Source: Streptomyces megasporus
GTDB lineage: Bacteria > Actinomycetota > Actinomycetes > Streptomycetales > Streptomycetaceae
Length of the DNA: 64,000 bases
Assembly: GCF_000718985.1 (NCBI RefSeq)
Contig: NZ_JODL01000025.1
Coordinates: 7,035 to 71,034 of the forward strand
Reading direction: 5' to 3'
Part shown: positions 1 through 11,069 of the stretch, in pieces
Numbering within the stretch: position 1 is the first letter of the stretch
Layout: every line of letters starts with the position of its first letter
Program-made: the position numbers and the translations under genes
The notes under the pieces: model-generated
Seen by the model: only the letters and a program-made list of their open reading frames with translations
The model's database searches: none
Told to the model about the DNA's origin: nothing

Positions 1-2
1 AC

Positions 3-389
3 GAACTGGCGCCCTGGGGAATCCACACCACCGTGGTGTGTCCGGGGTTCGTGCCCACCAACCTCGGCGACGGCCTGCGCAGCCCCGACCCGGTCCTCGC
101 CCGGCAGGCCGACCGGCTGATCCAAAAGGGCCGGGTCACCCCCGAGCGGGTGGCCGAACAGGTCGCCGACGCCGTCGCCCGACGCCGTTTCCTGGTGCTC
201 ACCCACCCCGAGGGACGCAAGGCGATGCGCGTCAAACGCCTGTGGCCGGCCCTGGTGGACCGGCAGATCGCCGCGGTGTGGCGGCGCACGAAGGCCGAAC
301 TCGACGAGCAGGACGCACGGGACGCCGCGCGAGGCGCTTCCCGGGACGCCGCACAGCACACGGAAGGCACACGGGAAGACACGGCATGA
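3..389 (+). CDS. Short-chain dehydrogenase, C-terminal part (cut by window edge)
   Basis: This is the 3' end of a short-chain dehydrogenase/reductase; the open frame runs off the left edge, so the Rossmann motif and catalytic Tyr-Lys lie outside. The visible start reads VCPGFVPTNL, the Pro-Gly segment that follows the catalytic region in SDRs, and is followed by a charged Ala/Arg-rich tail. Its TGA overlaps the ATG of the next SDR gene (ATGA at 386-389), so the two are probably translationally coupled. An internal ATG at 33 is unlikely to be the real start because coding continues upstream. The substrate cannot be read from this fragment. Confidence 0.85.
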   Translation, partial: ELAPWGIHTTVVCPGFVPTNLGDGLRSPDPVLARQADRLIQKGRVTPERVAEQVADAVARRRFLVLTHPEGRKAMRVKRLWPALVDRQIAAVWRRTKAELDEQDARDAARGASRDAAQHTEGTREDTA

Positions 390-1138
390 GCACCCGTCGG
401 AACATCCTCATCACCGGAGCCAGCGCCGGACTGGGCGAACGCATGGCCCGCGACTTCGCCGCCATGGGCCGCGACCTCGCCCTGTGCGCCCGCCGCACCG
501 ACCGGCTGGAGAGGCTGCGGGAGGAACTGCTCGCCGCCCACCCCGGCATCACGGTCTCGGTGCGCGCACTCGACGTGAACGACCACGACGCCGTCTTCGA
601 GGTCTTCCGCGCCTTCCGCTCCGACCTGGGCCGACTGGACCGGGTGATCGTCAACGCCGGACTCGGCAAGGGACAGCCCATCGGCACCGGACGCTTCGAC
701 GCCAACCTCCACACCGCGCGGACCAACTTCACCGCCGCCCTCGCGCAGTGCGAGGCCGCCGTGGAGATCTTCCGCGACCAGATGGCAGGCCACCTGGTCG
801 TCGTCTCCTCGATGAGCGCCCTGCGCGGCCTGCCCCGCAACCTCACCACCTACGCGGCGTCCAAGGCCGGTGTGGCCGCGCTCGCCGAGGGCATCCGCGC
901 CGAACTGCTGCGCACCCCGATCAAGGTCACCACCCTCTTCCCCGGCTACATCGCCTCCGAGATGAGCAGCCGTTCGGGCCGGACGCCGCTGATGGTCTCC
1001 ACCGCCAAGGGCGTTCGCGCCATGGTGCGGGCCATCGAGTCCGAACGCGCCCAGGCGAAGGTCCCCGCCTGGCCCTGGGTGCCCCTGGGGTTCGCCATGC
1101 GCCGACTGCCCCTGTCCCTCGTCGCCAGGATGAGCTGA
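386..1138 (+). CDS. SDR family NAD(P)-dependent oxidoreductase
   Basis: A complete 250-residue classical SDR. The cofactor-binding motif TGASAGLG is near residue 10, NAG near residue 90, and the catalytic serine (VSSMSA) and Tyr-x3-Lys (YAASK) around residues 137-155; FPGY follows. The ATG overlaps the stop of the preceding SDR and the stop sits 1 nt before the next start, placing it inside a compact operon. Two adjacent SDRs with an APH-like kinase suggest oxidation or activation of an alcohol, sterol or acyl substrate; that is inference from context only. Confidence 0.9.
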   Translation: MSTRRNILITGASAGLGERMARDFAAMGRDLALCARRTDRLERLREELLAAHPGITVSVRALDVNDHDAVFEVFRAFRSDLGRLDRVIVNAGLGKGQPIGTGRFDANLHTARTNFTAALAQCEAAVEIFRDQMAGHLVVVSSMSALRGLPRNLTTYAASKAGVAALAEGIRAELLRTPIKVTTLFPGYIASEMSSRSGRTPLMVSTAKGVRAMVRAIESERAQAKVPAWPWVPLGFAMRRLPLSLVARMS

Positions 1139-1139
1139 C

Positions 1140-2228
1140 ATGAGCGGGAATACGGCGAACGACAAGAGCGCCGGAGCCGAGCGGCGCGGCGCCGTCCGCG
1201 CCGAGGACGCCTTCGACGTCGCCCGCGTGGACGCCTGGCTCAAGGAGCGCCTGGACGGCCTCGCCGGCACTCCGGAGGTCACCCAGTTCTCCGGCGGCGC
1301 CTCCAACCTCACCTACCTGCTGCGCTACCCCGACGCCGACCTGGTCCTGCGCCGCCCGCCGGTCGGGCGCAAGGCGTCCTCCGCGCACGACATGGCCCGC
1401 GAGTACGACGTCCAGCGGAAGCTCAAGCCGGTCTTCCCACACGTGCCGACCGTCCGCGCCCTGTGCCGGGACCCGGAGGTCATCGGCGGCGACTTCTACG
1501 TCATGGACCGCGTGCCCGGCCTCATCCTGCGCGGTCGCCTTCCCGAGGGGATGACGTTGGACCGCGCCCGGGCGCGCGCGTTGTCGGAGACCTTCGTCGA
1601 CACCCTCGCGGACCTCCACGGCGTGGACGTGGCGGCGGCCGGCCTGACCGACCTGGGCAAGGGCGAGGGCTACGTGCGCCGCCAGGTCGAGGGGTGGACC
1701 CGCCGCTACGCCCAGGCCCGCACCCGCAACACCCCGAGCTTCGCCAAGGTCACCGCCTGGCTCGCCGACAACCGGCCCGACGACGTGGCCACCCGTGTGA
1801 TCCACAACGACTGGCGGCTGGACAACATCGTCCTGGACCGGGACTCCCTGCGCGTGGTCGGCGTCCTGGACTGGGAGATGGCCACCCTCGGCGACCCGCT
1901 GATGGACCTCGGCGGCGCGCTCGCCTACTGGGTCCAGGCCGACGACGACCGGGTGGCGCGCGCCACCCGCCGCCAGCCCAGCCATCTGCCGGGGATGCTC
2001 ACCCGCGCGGAGATCGTCGAACGCTACTGCGACCGCACGGGCCTGCCCGCCGACAACTGGACCTTCTACGAGGTCTTCGGCCTGTTCCGGCTCGCCGTGA
2101 TCGCCCAGCAGATCTACTACCGCTACCACCACGGGCAGACCCGCAACCCGGCGTTCCGCAACCTGTGGTTGGCGGTGAACTACCTCAACTGGCGATGCCG
2201 CCGCGTCATCGCCCGCGCGGGCCGCTGA
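1140..2228 (+). CDS. Phosphotransferase (APH-fold) family protein
   Basis: A 362-residue protein of the aminoglycoside-phosphotransferase/choline-kinase fold, of the subgroup often encoded with acyl-CoA dehydrogenases (ACAD10/11-like). The catalytic loop reads HNDWRLDN and the metal-binding segment LDWEMATLGDP; an N-terminal FSGGASNLTYL is the nucleotide-binding turn. It starts 1 nt after the preceding SDR stop and is followed 29 nt later by the histidine phosphatase gene. In relatives this fold phosphorylates hydroxylated acyl-CoAs or small alcohols, so a catabolic role is more likely than antibiotic resistance. The exact substrate is unknown. Confidence 0.88.
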   Translation: MSGNTANDKSAGAERRGAVRAEDAFDVARVDAWLKERLDGLAGTPEVTQFSGGASNLTYLLRYPDADLVLRRPPVGRKASSAHDMAREYDVQRKLKPVFPHVPTVRALCRDPEVIGGDFYVMDRVPGLILRGRLPEGMTLDRARARALSETFVDTLADLHGVDVAAAGLTDLGKGEGYVRRQVEGWTRRYAQARTRNTPSFAKVTAWLADNRPDDVATRVIHNDWRLDNIVLDRDSLRVVGVLDWEMATLGDPLMDLGGALAYWVQADDDRVARATRRQPSHLPGMLTRAEIVERYCDRTGLPADNWTFYEVFGLFRLAVIAQQIYYRYHHGQTRNPAFRNLWLAVNYLNWRCRRVIARAGR

Positions 2229-2257
2229 ACAGGAATCCCGACGGCAGGAGGGCAGCG

Positions 2258-2926
2258 ATGCCGGTCATCCATCTGGTCCGCCACGGTCAGGCGTCGTTCG
2301 GCGCCGAGACGGCACAGGGGTACGACGTGCTGTCGGATCTCGGCCGCCGACAGGCCGAGGTCGTCGGCGCCGAGCTGGCCCGACGCGCGCCGCGCGCACC
2401 GGCCGTGGTCTGCGGCACCCTGAACCGGCAGCGGGACACGGCCGAGGTCCTGATGGATGCCGCCGGTCTGGACGGGACGCTCCGCACCGATCCCCGGTGG
2501 AACGAGTACGACCACCTCGCTCTCATCGAGCGCTACGGCACGGCCGCGGGCGACCCCGACGCCGTCCCCGCCGGTGATCGCGGTGTCCAGGCCGTGCTCG
2601 ACCGCGCGCTCGGAGCGTGGATGGACGACACCGACGACGGCGGCTGGGAGCGGTTCGCCGCCGGAGCCTTCGACGCGCTGCGGGAGCTGGTCGCCGGCCT
2701 CGGTCCCGGACGCGACGCCGTGGTGGTCACCTCGGGCGGGGTGGTGGCGGCCCTGTGCGGCGGTCTGCTCTCCGCTCCCCCGTCCGGCGTCGTGGCGTTG
2801 AACCGGGTGATGGTCAACGCGGCGATCACCACCCTCGTCGCGGGCGCCTCGGGTCTGAGCCTGCTGTCCTTCAACGACCACGCCCATTTCGCCGGGCACC
2901 GGCGCCCGTTGCTCACCTACCGCTGA
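2258..2926 (+). CDS. Histidine phosphatase family protein
   Basis: A 222-residue phosphoglycerate-mutase-like protein. The N-terminal LVRHGQAS carries the phospho-accepting histidine, and WNEYDH is a typical internal motif. The place where most family members have HGG reads VVTSGGVV, so the usual second histidine is a serine; some branches tolerate this, but activity should not be assumed. The start was chosen for the AGGAGGGCAG site just upstream. It may dephosphorylate the product of the neighbouring APH-fold protein, which is an inference from gene order. Confidence 0.85.
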   Translation: MPVIHLVRHGQASFGAETAQGYDVLSDLGRRQAEVVGAELARRAPRAPAVVCGTLNRQRDTAEVLMDAAGLDGTLRTDPRWNEYDHLALIERYGTAAGDPDAVPAGDRGVQAVLDRALGAWMDDTDDGGWERFAAGAFDALRELVAGLGPGRDAVVVTSGGVVAALCGGLLSAPPSGVVALNRVMVNAAITTLVAGASGLSLLSFNDHAHFAGHRRPLLTYR

Positions 2927-2975
2927 CCTCGGTCTCCACCCGCTCCCCCGAACCACGATCCCGTAAGGAGTGCCC

Positions 2976-3944
2976 ATGCGCGCAGTACAGGTGGTCTCCC
3001 TCGACGGCCCCGAAGCGGTCCGCGTCACCGACGTGGACGATCCGCGGCCGGCCCCGAACCAGGTGCTGATCGACGTCCACGCCGCCGGCGTCACCTTCCC
3101 GGACGTCCTGCTGACCCGGGGCGAGTACCAGCTCAAGCCGGAGCCGCCGTTCGTCCCCGGGTCGGAGGTGGCCGGCACCGTCGTCGACGCTCCCGAGGGC
3201 TCCGGCTTCCGGCCCGACGACCGGGTCGCCGCGTTCCCCGGCTTCGGCGGTTTCGCCGAGCGGGTCGCCGCCGACCCGGCCGTCGTCTTCCCGCTCCCGG
3301 AGCGCCTGTCGTTCACGGCCGGGGCCGGGGTGCCGATGAACTACCTGACGGTCCACTTCGCCCTGGCGCGCCGCGGCCGGCTGCGGTCGGGGGAGACGGT
3401 GTTGGTGCACGGGGCGGCCGGCGGGGTGGGCACCGCCGCGGTCCAACTGGCGCGCGCCCTGGGGGCGCGGGTGATCGCGGTGGTCTCCACCGAGGCCAAG
3501 GCGGAGGTCGCGCGCCGGGCCGGGGCCCACGAGACGGTGCCCGTCGAGGGGTTCCGGCAGGCGGTGGCCGAACTGACCGAGGGGCGTGGCGTCGACGTCG
3601 TCGTCGACCCCGTCGGCGGGGACCGCTTCACCGACTCGCTGCGCGCTCTCGCCCCGGAGGGCCGGCTGCTGGTCGTCGGCTTCACCGGCGGGGAGATCCC
3701 CACCGTCAAGGTCAACCGGCTGCTGCTGAACAACATCGAGGTCGTCGGGGTCGGCTGGGGCGCGTTCTGGCTGCCCCGCCCGGAGTACCTGCGCGAGCAG
3801 TGGGAGGAGATCCTGCCCCATCTGGAGGCCGGCCGGCTCGACCCGCTCGTCGGCTCGACCCACCCCCTGGAGAGGGCCGCGGACGCCCTGCGCGAGCTCG
3901 ACGGGCGCGGCGCCGTGGGCAAGGTCGTCCTCCGGGTGCGCTGA
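2976..3944 (+). CDS. NADPH:quinone oxidoreductase (zeta-crystallin type MDR)
   Basis: A 322-residue medium-chain reductase without the zinc ligands of alcohol dehydrogenases. A GroES-like N-terminal half ends near residue 120; the Rossmann motif [16 protein letters not shown] and VVDPVGG follow, with LLVVGF late in the fold. The ATG at 2976 is preferred over an in-frame GTG at 2970 because AAGGAG (2965-2970) lies 5 nt before it. It is the last gene of the operon and is followed by a strong hairpin. The expected reaction is NADPH-dependent reduction of a quinone or an activated double bond. Confidence 0.9.
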   Translation: MRAVQVVSLDGPEAVRVTDVDDPRPAPNQVLIDVHAAGVTFPDVLLTRGEYQLKPEPPFVPGSEVAGTVVDAPEGSGFRPDDRVAAFPGFGGFAERVAADPAVVFPLPERLSFTAGAGVPMNYLTVHFALARRGRLRSGETVLVHGAAGGVGTAAVQLARALGARVIAVVSTEAKAEVARRAGAHETVPVEGFRQAVAELTEGRGVDVVVDPVGGDRFTDSLRALAPEGRLLVVGFTGGEIPTVKVNRLLLNNIEVVGVGWGAFWLPRPEYLREQWEEILPHLEAGRLDPLVGSTHPLERAADALRELDGRGAVGKVVLRVR

Positions 3945-4024
3945 TCCCGCCCCTCGCCGCCCGGTTCCCACCGGGCGGCGAGGAGGGACCGGAAAGAGGA
4001 CGGGAGAGGACGCAGAAGCAGAAG

Positions 4025-4061
4025 GGGACGGCCGCCCGTGCGGAACACGGGCGGCCGTCCC
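4025..4061. terminator. Bidirectional hairpin terminator
   Basis: A perfect 16-bp stem (4025-4040 with 4046-4061) with a 5-nt loop, followed by TTT on +. It lies between the convergent quinone oxidoreductase and isocitrate dehydrogenase genes and can serve both. Confidence 0.85.
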
Positions 4062-4087
4062 TTTGTCGGTCCGTGGGACCGGTCGTG

Positions 4088-7385
<3,298 letters not shown>

Positions 7386-7400
7386 GGGGGATGTCCTCTC

Positions 7401-7585
7401 CTACGCCTGCGAGGTTAGCTGTCGGATTCGGGCCGGAGAGCCCGGCCAATTCCCGCTGTGCCGGGGCACATCGGGGATTGGCTTCACCCCAAGCCGGGCC
7501 GGCGGAATTCGCGGCACGGCACGTATGTGGTTTCCCCGCTCCTGCCGTGATCGGCTGCTGCCTCTCCACCGGCCGGGCGGCAGGA
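7401..7585 (-). ncRNA. ydaO-yuaA (c-di-AMP) riboswitch
   Basis: The minus-strand leader of the LysM/transglycosylase gene contains the conserved elements of this class in order: GGAGCGGGGAAACC (around 7530-7543), GGGGTGAAGCC (7480-7490) and CCGACAGCTAACCTCGCAGGCG near the gene (7404-7425). The 3' edge is about 16 nt from the start codon; the 5' edge is approximate. Members sense c-di-AMP and usually switch off cell-wall hydrolase or osmolyte genes when it is abundant, which fits the gene downstream. Confidence 0.85.
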
Positions 7586-8007
7586 CTCGGCGTTCCCGGC
7601 GGTGGAGCCTCCGACTCGGGACGGAGGCCAGGACACATAAACACAGCAGTTCAACGGAGACAAGACGCGGCGAGGAAGGCGACGGTTCCCTCCGTCGTCG
7701 GACCGTGACGGACGGCCACGGAATGCTCCGGGTCCGCCTTCCGGGGATGACCGGAGGGAATTCCGTCGGAGGGTCAGAACCCCTGCCGGCATGGGAATTC
7801 GACGGAAAGGCGCATGACGATCTTTCACGGCGGAAAGGAGAGGATCGAGGAAGTGTGATTCCCGGCACACCGGCCGTCCCTTCTCCCTCTGTGTCATCTC
7901 ATTCCAGACCTGGGGCATTTCTCCCGCAATGCCACGTGAGCGCCGCACTTGAGGGGAATGGCCGGCGTGTGCCGCGCCGAACGCCACACGGGCGTCGGCC
8001 GGACATC
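7586..8007. other. Non-coding stretch upstream of the riboswitch
   Basis: About 420 nt with no credible gene: the frames here lack ribosome sites and recognisable motifs. It is less GC-rich than its surroundings in places (for example around 7636-7660 and 7850-7925) and probably holds the promoter of the riboswitch transcript. I could not place -35 and -10 boxes with confidence. Confidence 0.5.
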
Positions 8008-8053
8008 GCGCGACCGCCGGCCGAGGCCCACGGGCCTCGGCCGGCGGTCGCGC
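8008..8053 (-). terminator. Very long perfect hairpin, probable terminator
   Basis: Arms 8008-8029 and 8032-8053 are perfect 22-nt inverted repeats separated by 2 nt, so the real loop is about 4-6 nt. It lies 20 nt past the stop of the SPW-repeat gene. There is no T tract, as is usual for strong terminators in this lineage. Confidence 0.75.
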
Positions 8054-8073
8054 GGGGTGTCCGGGCGGGCGCG

Positions 8074-8526
8074 TCAGTCCCGCTCCGCCCCCTCCCCCGT
8101 GCGGCGGCCTCGGGCGTACAGGAGCATGCTCGCCACGGCCAGCGCGGTCAGCAGGATTCCCAGGACGAGTTCGTTGTTCCGGACGACGCGGGGGGTCGCC
8201 TCGCCGCCGTAGTCGACCACGAAGGGCGCCACCAGCAGCCAGAGGCCGAGCAGGAGGGTGATCAGGTCCGACAGCCACCCGCGCCGGCGCAGCATCCGGG
8301 CGCCCGCGACGAACAGCATCACGAGTCCGACGCCGGTCTCGTTGCGCTGGGCCTCCTCCGCGGGGTCGGTGATGGGGTAGCGCAGGATCCACGGCGCCAC
8401 GATCAGCCAGATGGCGCACAGCAGCATCAGCAGGGTCACGATCCGGTCCCGCGCCCCCATGGGGCCGGGCAGGAGCGAGTTTTCCCGGACGGCCGTCCGT
8501 CCGGCTGAAGAGGAATGACGGGCCAC
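8074..8526 (-). CDS. SPW-repeat-like membrane protein
   Basis: A 150-residue integral membrane protein with about four hydrophobic segments arranged as two similar halves. Each half holds a segment like WLIVAPWIL and WLLVAPFVV, which resembles the SPW-repeat family of two-helix units. The GTG start at 8526 is set by AAGGAG (minus strand, 8532-8537) 5 nt upstream. It is monocistronic and ends in the long hairpin. The family has no established function; a cytoplasmic-membrane location is the only firm statement. Confidence 0.75.
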   Translation of the reverse strand: MARHSSSAGRTAVRENSLLPGPMGARDRIVTLLMLLCAIWLIVAPWILRYPITDPAEEAQRNETGVGLVMLFVAGARMLRRRGWLSDLITLLLGLWLLVAPFVVDYGGEATPRVVRNNELVLGILLTALAVASMLLYARGRRTGEGAERD

Positions 8527-8936
8527 GACGACTCCTTATAGGTCCATGTCGACCATCCTGTCGCCGTTTCCCACGGTGCGCCCGATATGCGCCGCCGTCC
8601 CGGTCCCGTCCCCACCCCGCCCGCCTCCCGGCCGGCGCGGGCCGGGAGGCCCCGCCGACCGTCCGCGCGGGCCGACGGACCACCTCGGCACGCGCTCGGC
8701 ACCCGGTTCGGCACGTGGCTCGGCAAGCGGTGCGAGCGGACGGGAATGAAACCGGGAACGGGTGGGTTGTACCTGATGGTCGTGGTTTTTGTGTGTTTGT
8801 GCTGACCCGCACGCTCGCGAAGAACGATGTCGCGGGCGCGTCGCTCTCCTCGGGGACTTCCGAGGGGCCGCGTCCTGGACCGGCCCGGACACCGCGCGGT
8901 GCGGTGCCCGTCCCCCACTCCGACAAGGAGAGAGAA
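8527..8936. other. Divergent intergenic region, includes long cspA leader
   Basis: About 410 nt between the SPW gene and the cold-shock gene. It contains GC-rich inverted sequences around 8610-8660 and a T/G-rich patch at 8761-8802 that may hold the cold-shock promoter. If transcription starts there, the cold-shock mRNA has an untranslated leader well over 100 nt, as is usual for such genes. No coding frame here is convincing. Confidence 0.5.
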
Positions 8937-9137
8937 ATGACTCAGGGAACCGTGAAGTGGTTCAACGCGGAGAAGGGCTTCGGCTTCATCGCCCGCGCCG
9001 ACGGACCGGACGTCTTCGTCCACTACTCCGAGATCGAGGGCCGCGGCTTCCGCAGCCTGGAGGAGGACCAGCAGGTCGAGTTCGAGGTGGTCCAGGGGCC
9101 CAAGGGCCCGCAGGCCACCGGCGTCCACCCGATCTGA
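8937..9137 (+). CDS. Cold-shock protein (CspA family)
   Basis: A 66-residue single cold-shock domain, the full family length. It begins [18 protein letters not shown] (RNP1 motif KGFGFI) and contains DVFVHYSEI (RNP2). It binds single-stranded RNA and DNA and acts as an RNA chaperone. AAGGAGAGAGAA precedes the ATG. It is monocistronic with a long upstream leader and a hairpin downstream. Which of the several Streptomyces cold-shock paralogues it is cannot be told from sequence alone. Confidence 0.96.
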   Translation: MTQGTVKWFNAEKGFGFIARADGPDVFVHYSEIEGRGFRSLEEDQQVEFEVVQGPKGPQATGVHPI

Positions 9138-9229
9138 TCCTCTCGGCGGGCCACCACCCCGCCGAGGAGACTGCCGAGGACACCGGCAAGAACACCGTCG
9201 AGAAACCGACGAGAACACCGTCACGAGGG

Positions 9230-9251
9230 CCGGCACCCCAAAGGGTGCCGG
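9230..9251. terminator. Hairpin between cspA and the ABC operon
   Basis: A perfect 9-bp stem (9230-9238 with 9243-9251) closed by CAAA, between the convergent cold-shock gene and the last gene of the ABC exporter operon. Confidence 0.65.
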
Positions 9252-9262
9252 ACCTCGGCGCG

Positions 9263-10096
9263 TCACGCCCCGTCGGCTTCCCGGGGAGGCGTCCCCGCTT
9301 CTCTCTCCGGCGGCGCCCCGTCCTCGACCACCAGACCGTCCCGCAGTTCGAACACCCGGTCGGCGCGCGCCTGCAGATCACCGTCGTGCGTGGTCATCAG
9401 GACGGTGACGCCCTCGCCGTCCACCACGGCCCGCAACAGGTCCATCACCGTCTCCCGCGTCCGCGCGTCCAGCCGTCCCGTCGGCTCGTCCGCGATCAGC
9501 AGCGACGGCCGGTTCGCCAGCGCGCGGGCGATCGCCACCCGCTGCTGCTGGCCTCCCGACAGCTCGCCGGGCCGCTGGGCGGCGTGCTCCCGCAGTCCGA
9601 CCAGGGCGAGCAGGAGGTCCACCCGCTCCTCCCGCTCGCGCCAGGGGACCTTGCGCATCCGCAGGGGGACGCCCACGTTCTCGGCCGCGGTCAGGACGGG
9701 GACGAGGCCGAAGGACTGGAAGACGAACCCGATGCGGTCGCGCCGCAGCCTCGCCATCCGCTTCTCCCCGAGCCCGGCCAGGTCGACGCCGTCCACGACG
9801 ATCCGCCCGGCGTCGGGCCGGTCCAGGCCGCCGATCAGGTTCAGCAGCGTCGTCTTCCCCGCGCCCGAGCGTCCGCGCACGGCCACCAGCTCGCCCCGGG
9901 GGACGTCGAAGGACACCCCGCGCAGGGCGCGCACGGCCGCCGGGCCGTCGCCGTGGGTGCGCACCACGTCGCGGACGGAGACCATGGGGTCCGCCGCCTC
10001 CGGTCCCGGCCGCTCCGCCCCGCCCCGCGCGGGCGTCCCGGCGCCCCCGGTGTCGGTTCCCGTGCCGGTCCCGCCCATGTCGTCCTCCGTGTGCAC
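9263..10096 (-). CDS. ABC transporter ATP-binding protein (MacB/LolD-like)
   Basis: An ATPase subunit of about 277 residues with Walker A (GRSGAGKTT), signature LSGGQQQR, Walker B (LLIADEPTG) and the H-loop in TTHDGD. It belongs to the class that energises FtsX-type permeases, two of which lie upstream in the operon. The GTG at 10096 is preferred because AGGAGGAGG lies immediately upstream and the gap to the previous stop is 10 nt; an ATG at 10117 would overlap that stop, and one at 10078 is also possible. It is the last gene of the operon. Confidence 0.88.
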   Translation of the reverse strand: MHTEDDMGGTGTGTDTGGAGTPARGGAERPGPEAADPMVSVRDVVRTHGDGPAAVRALRGVSFDVPRGELVAVRGRSGAGKTTLLNLIGGLDRPDAGRIVVDGVDLAGLGEKRMARLRRDRIGFVFQSFGLVPVLTAAENVGVPLRMRKVPWREREERVDLLLALVGLREHAAQRPGELSGGQQQRVAIARALANRPSLLIADEPTGRLDARTRETVMDLLRAVVDGEGVTVLMTTHDGDLQARADRVFELRDGLVVEDGAPPEREAGTPPREADGA

Positions 10097-10106
10097 GGTC
10101 CTCCTC

Positions 10107-11069
10107 CTACGTGTCATGGGAGTCGTCCCGGTGGACGGTGATGTGGTCCGGTTGCAGGGCGACGCGGGCCCGGTCGCGGATCGCCAGCTTCTCCGTGAAC
10201 TCGGCCGGCAGTTGCAGCCGCCCGGCCCGGTCGACCGTGACGTACTCCTGGGCCTCGACGACCTCGTCGCCGTGCTCGTCGACCGACGCGCGGCGCAGCA
10301 CCTCGGAGGACGTCCGCCCGTCGCGGATGGCGACCGTGCGGCGGACGGCCGAGGCGACCGCCGCGTCGTGCGTGACGATCAGGACGGTGGTGCCCAGCCG
10401 CTCGTTCACCGTCCGCATGGCCGTGAGGATCTCCTCCGCCGTCCGCGAGTCCAGCTCGCCGGTCGGCTCGTCCGCCAGGAGCAGCGCGGGGGCGTTGGCC
10501 AGGGCGACGGCGATGGCCGCGCGCTGCTGTTCGCCTCCCGACATCCGCTCCGGCAGGCGGTCGCGGCAGTGGCCGACGCCCAGCAGGTCCAGCAGCTCCC
10601 CCACCCGTTCGGCCCGCTCCCGGCGCGGTACCCGGTCGCCGGCCAGCCGCATCGGGAGCGCCACGTTCTGGGCCGCCGTCAGGTACGGCAGGAGGTTGCG
10701 GGACGCCTGCTGCCAGACGAACCCCACCACCTCGCGCCGGTAGCGCAGCCGGGAGGCCGCGTCCATCGCCACGAGGTCGAACCCGGCGACCGCGGCGGCT
10801 CCCGCCGACGGCGTGTCGAGCCCGGCCAGGATGTTCAACAGCGTGGACTTGCCGCTTCCGGACGCCCCGACGATCGCCGTCAGCTCCCCCGCTTCGACGA
10901 GCAGGTCGAGCCCCTGGAGGGCCTGGACCTCGACGCCGTCCGCCGTGAAGATGCGCACCAGCCGGTCGCAGACGATCAGCGCCTCCCGTCCGCGGTCGTC
11001 GCCGTCCCGCCCGTGCGCGGCGCGGCGTTCCAGCTCGGCCAGGCTCACCGGAGTCGTCGATCCCGTCAT
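10107..11069 (-). CDS. ABC transporter ATP-binding protein with AbrB-like C-terminal tail
   Basis: A 320-residue protein. Residues 30-255 form the ATPase: Walker A GASGSGKST (68-76), Q-loop near 120, signature MSGGEQ (176-181), Walker B LLLADEP (196-202), H-loop His 234. Beyond the usual end, residues about 277-312 read VTVDRAGRLQLPAEF and then RVALQPDHITV, a pattern like the swapped-hairpin AbrB/SpoVT DNA-binding or dimerisation domain. The ATG overlaps the stop of the upstream permease by 4 nt, so the pair is coupled. The tail may mediate dimerisation or regulation, which is inference. Confidence 0.9.
   Translation of the reverse strand: MTGSTTPVSLAELERRAAHGRDGDDRGREALIVCDRLVRIFTADGVEVQALQGLDLLVEAGELTAIVGASGSGKSTLLNILAGLDTPSAGAAAVAGFDLVAMDAASRLRYRREVVGFVWQQASRNLLPYLTAAQNVALPMRLAGDRVPRRERAERVGELLDLLGVGHCRDRLPERMSGGEQQRAAIAVALANAPALLLADEPTGELDSRTAEEILTAMRTVNERLGTTVLIVTHDAAVASAVRRTVAIRDGRTSSEVLRRASVDEHGDEVVEAQEYVTVDRAGRLQLPAEFTEKLAIRDRARVALQPDHITVHRDDSHDT

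Noticed and set aside
1140..2228. Aminoglycoside resistance by the APH-fold protein
   Set aside because: The sequence pattern and the operon with SDR and quinone reductase genes fit the acyl-CoA-associated subgroup rather than drug kinases.
7586..8007. Small genes in the region upstream of the riboswitch
   Set aside because: Available frames lack ribosome sites, conserved motifs and steady third-position GC bias.
10078..10117. ATG 10117 or ATG 10078 as start of the last ABC ATPase gene
   Set aside because: GTG 10096 has AGGAGGAGG directly upstream and a short gap to the previous stop; the others are kept only as alternatives.
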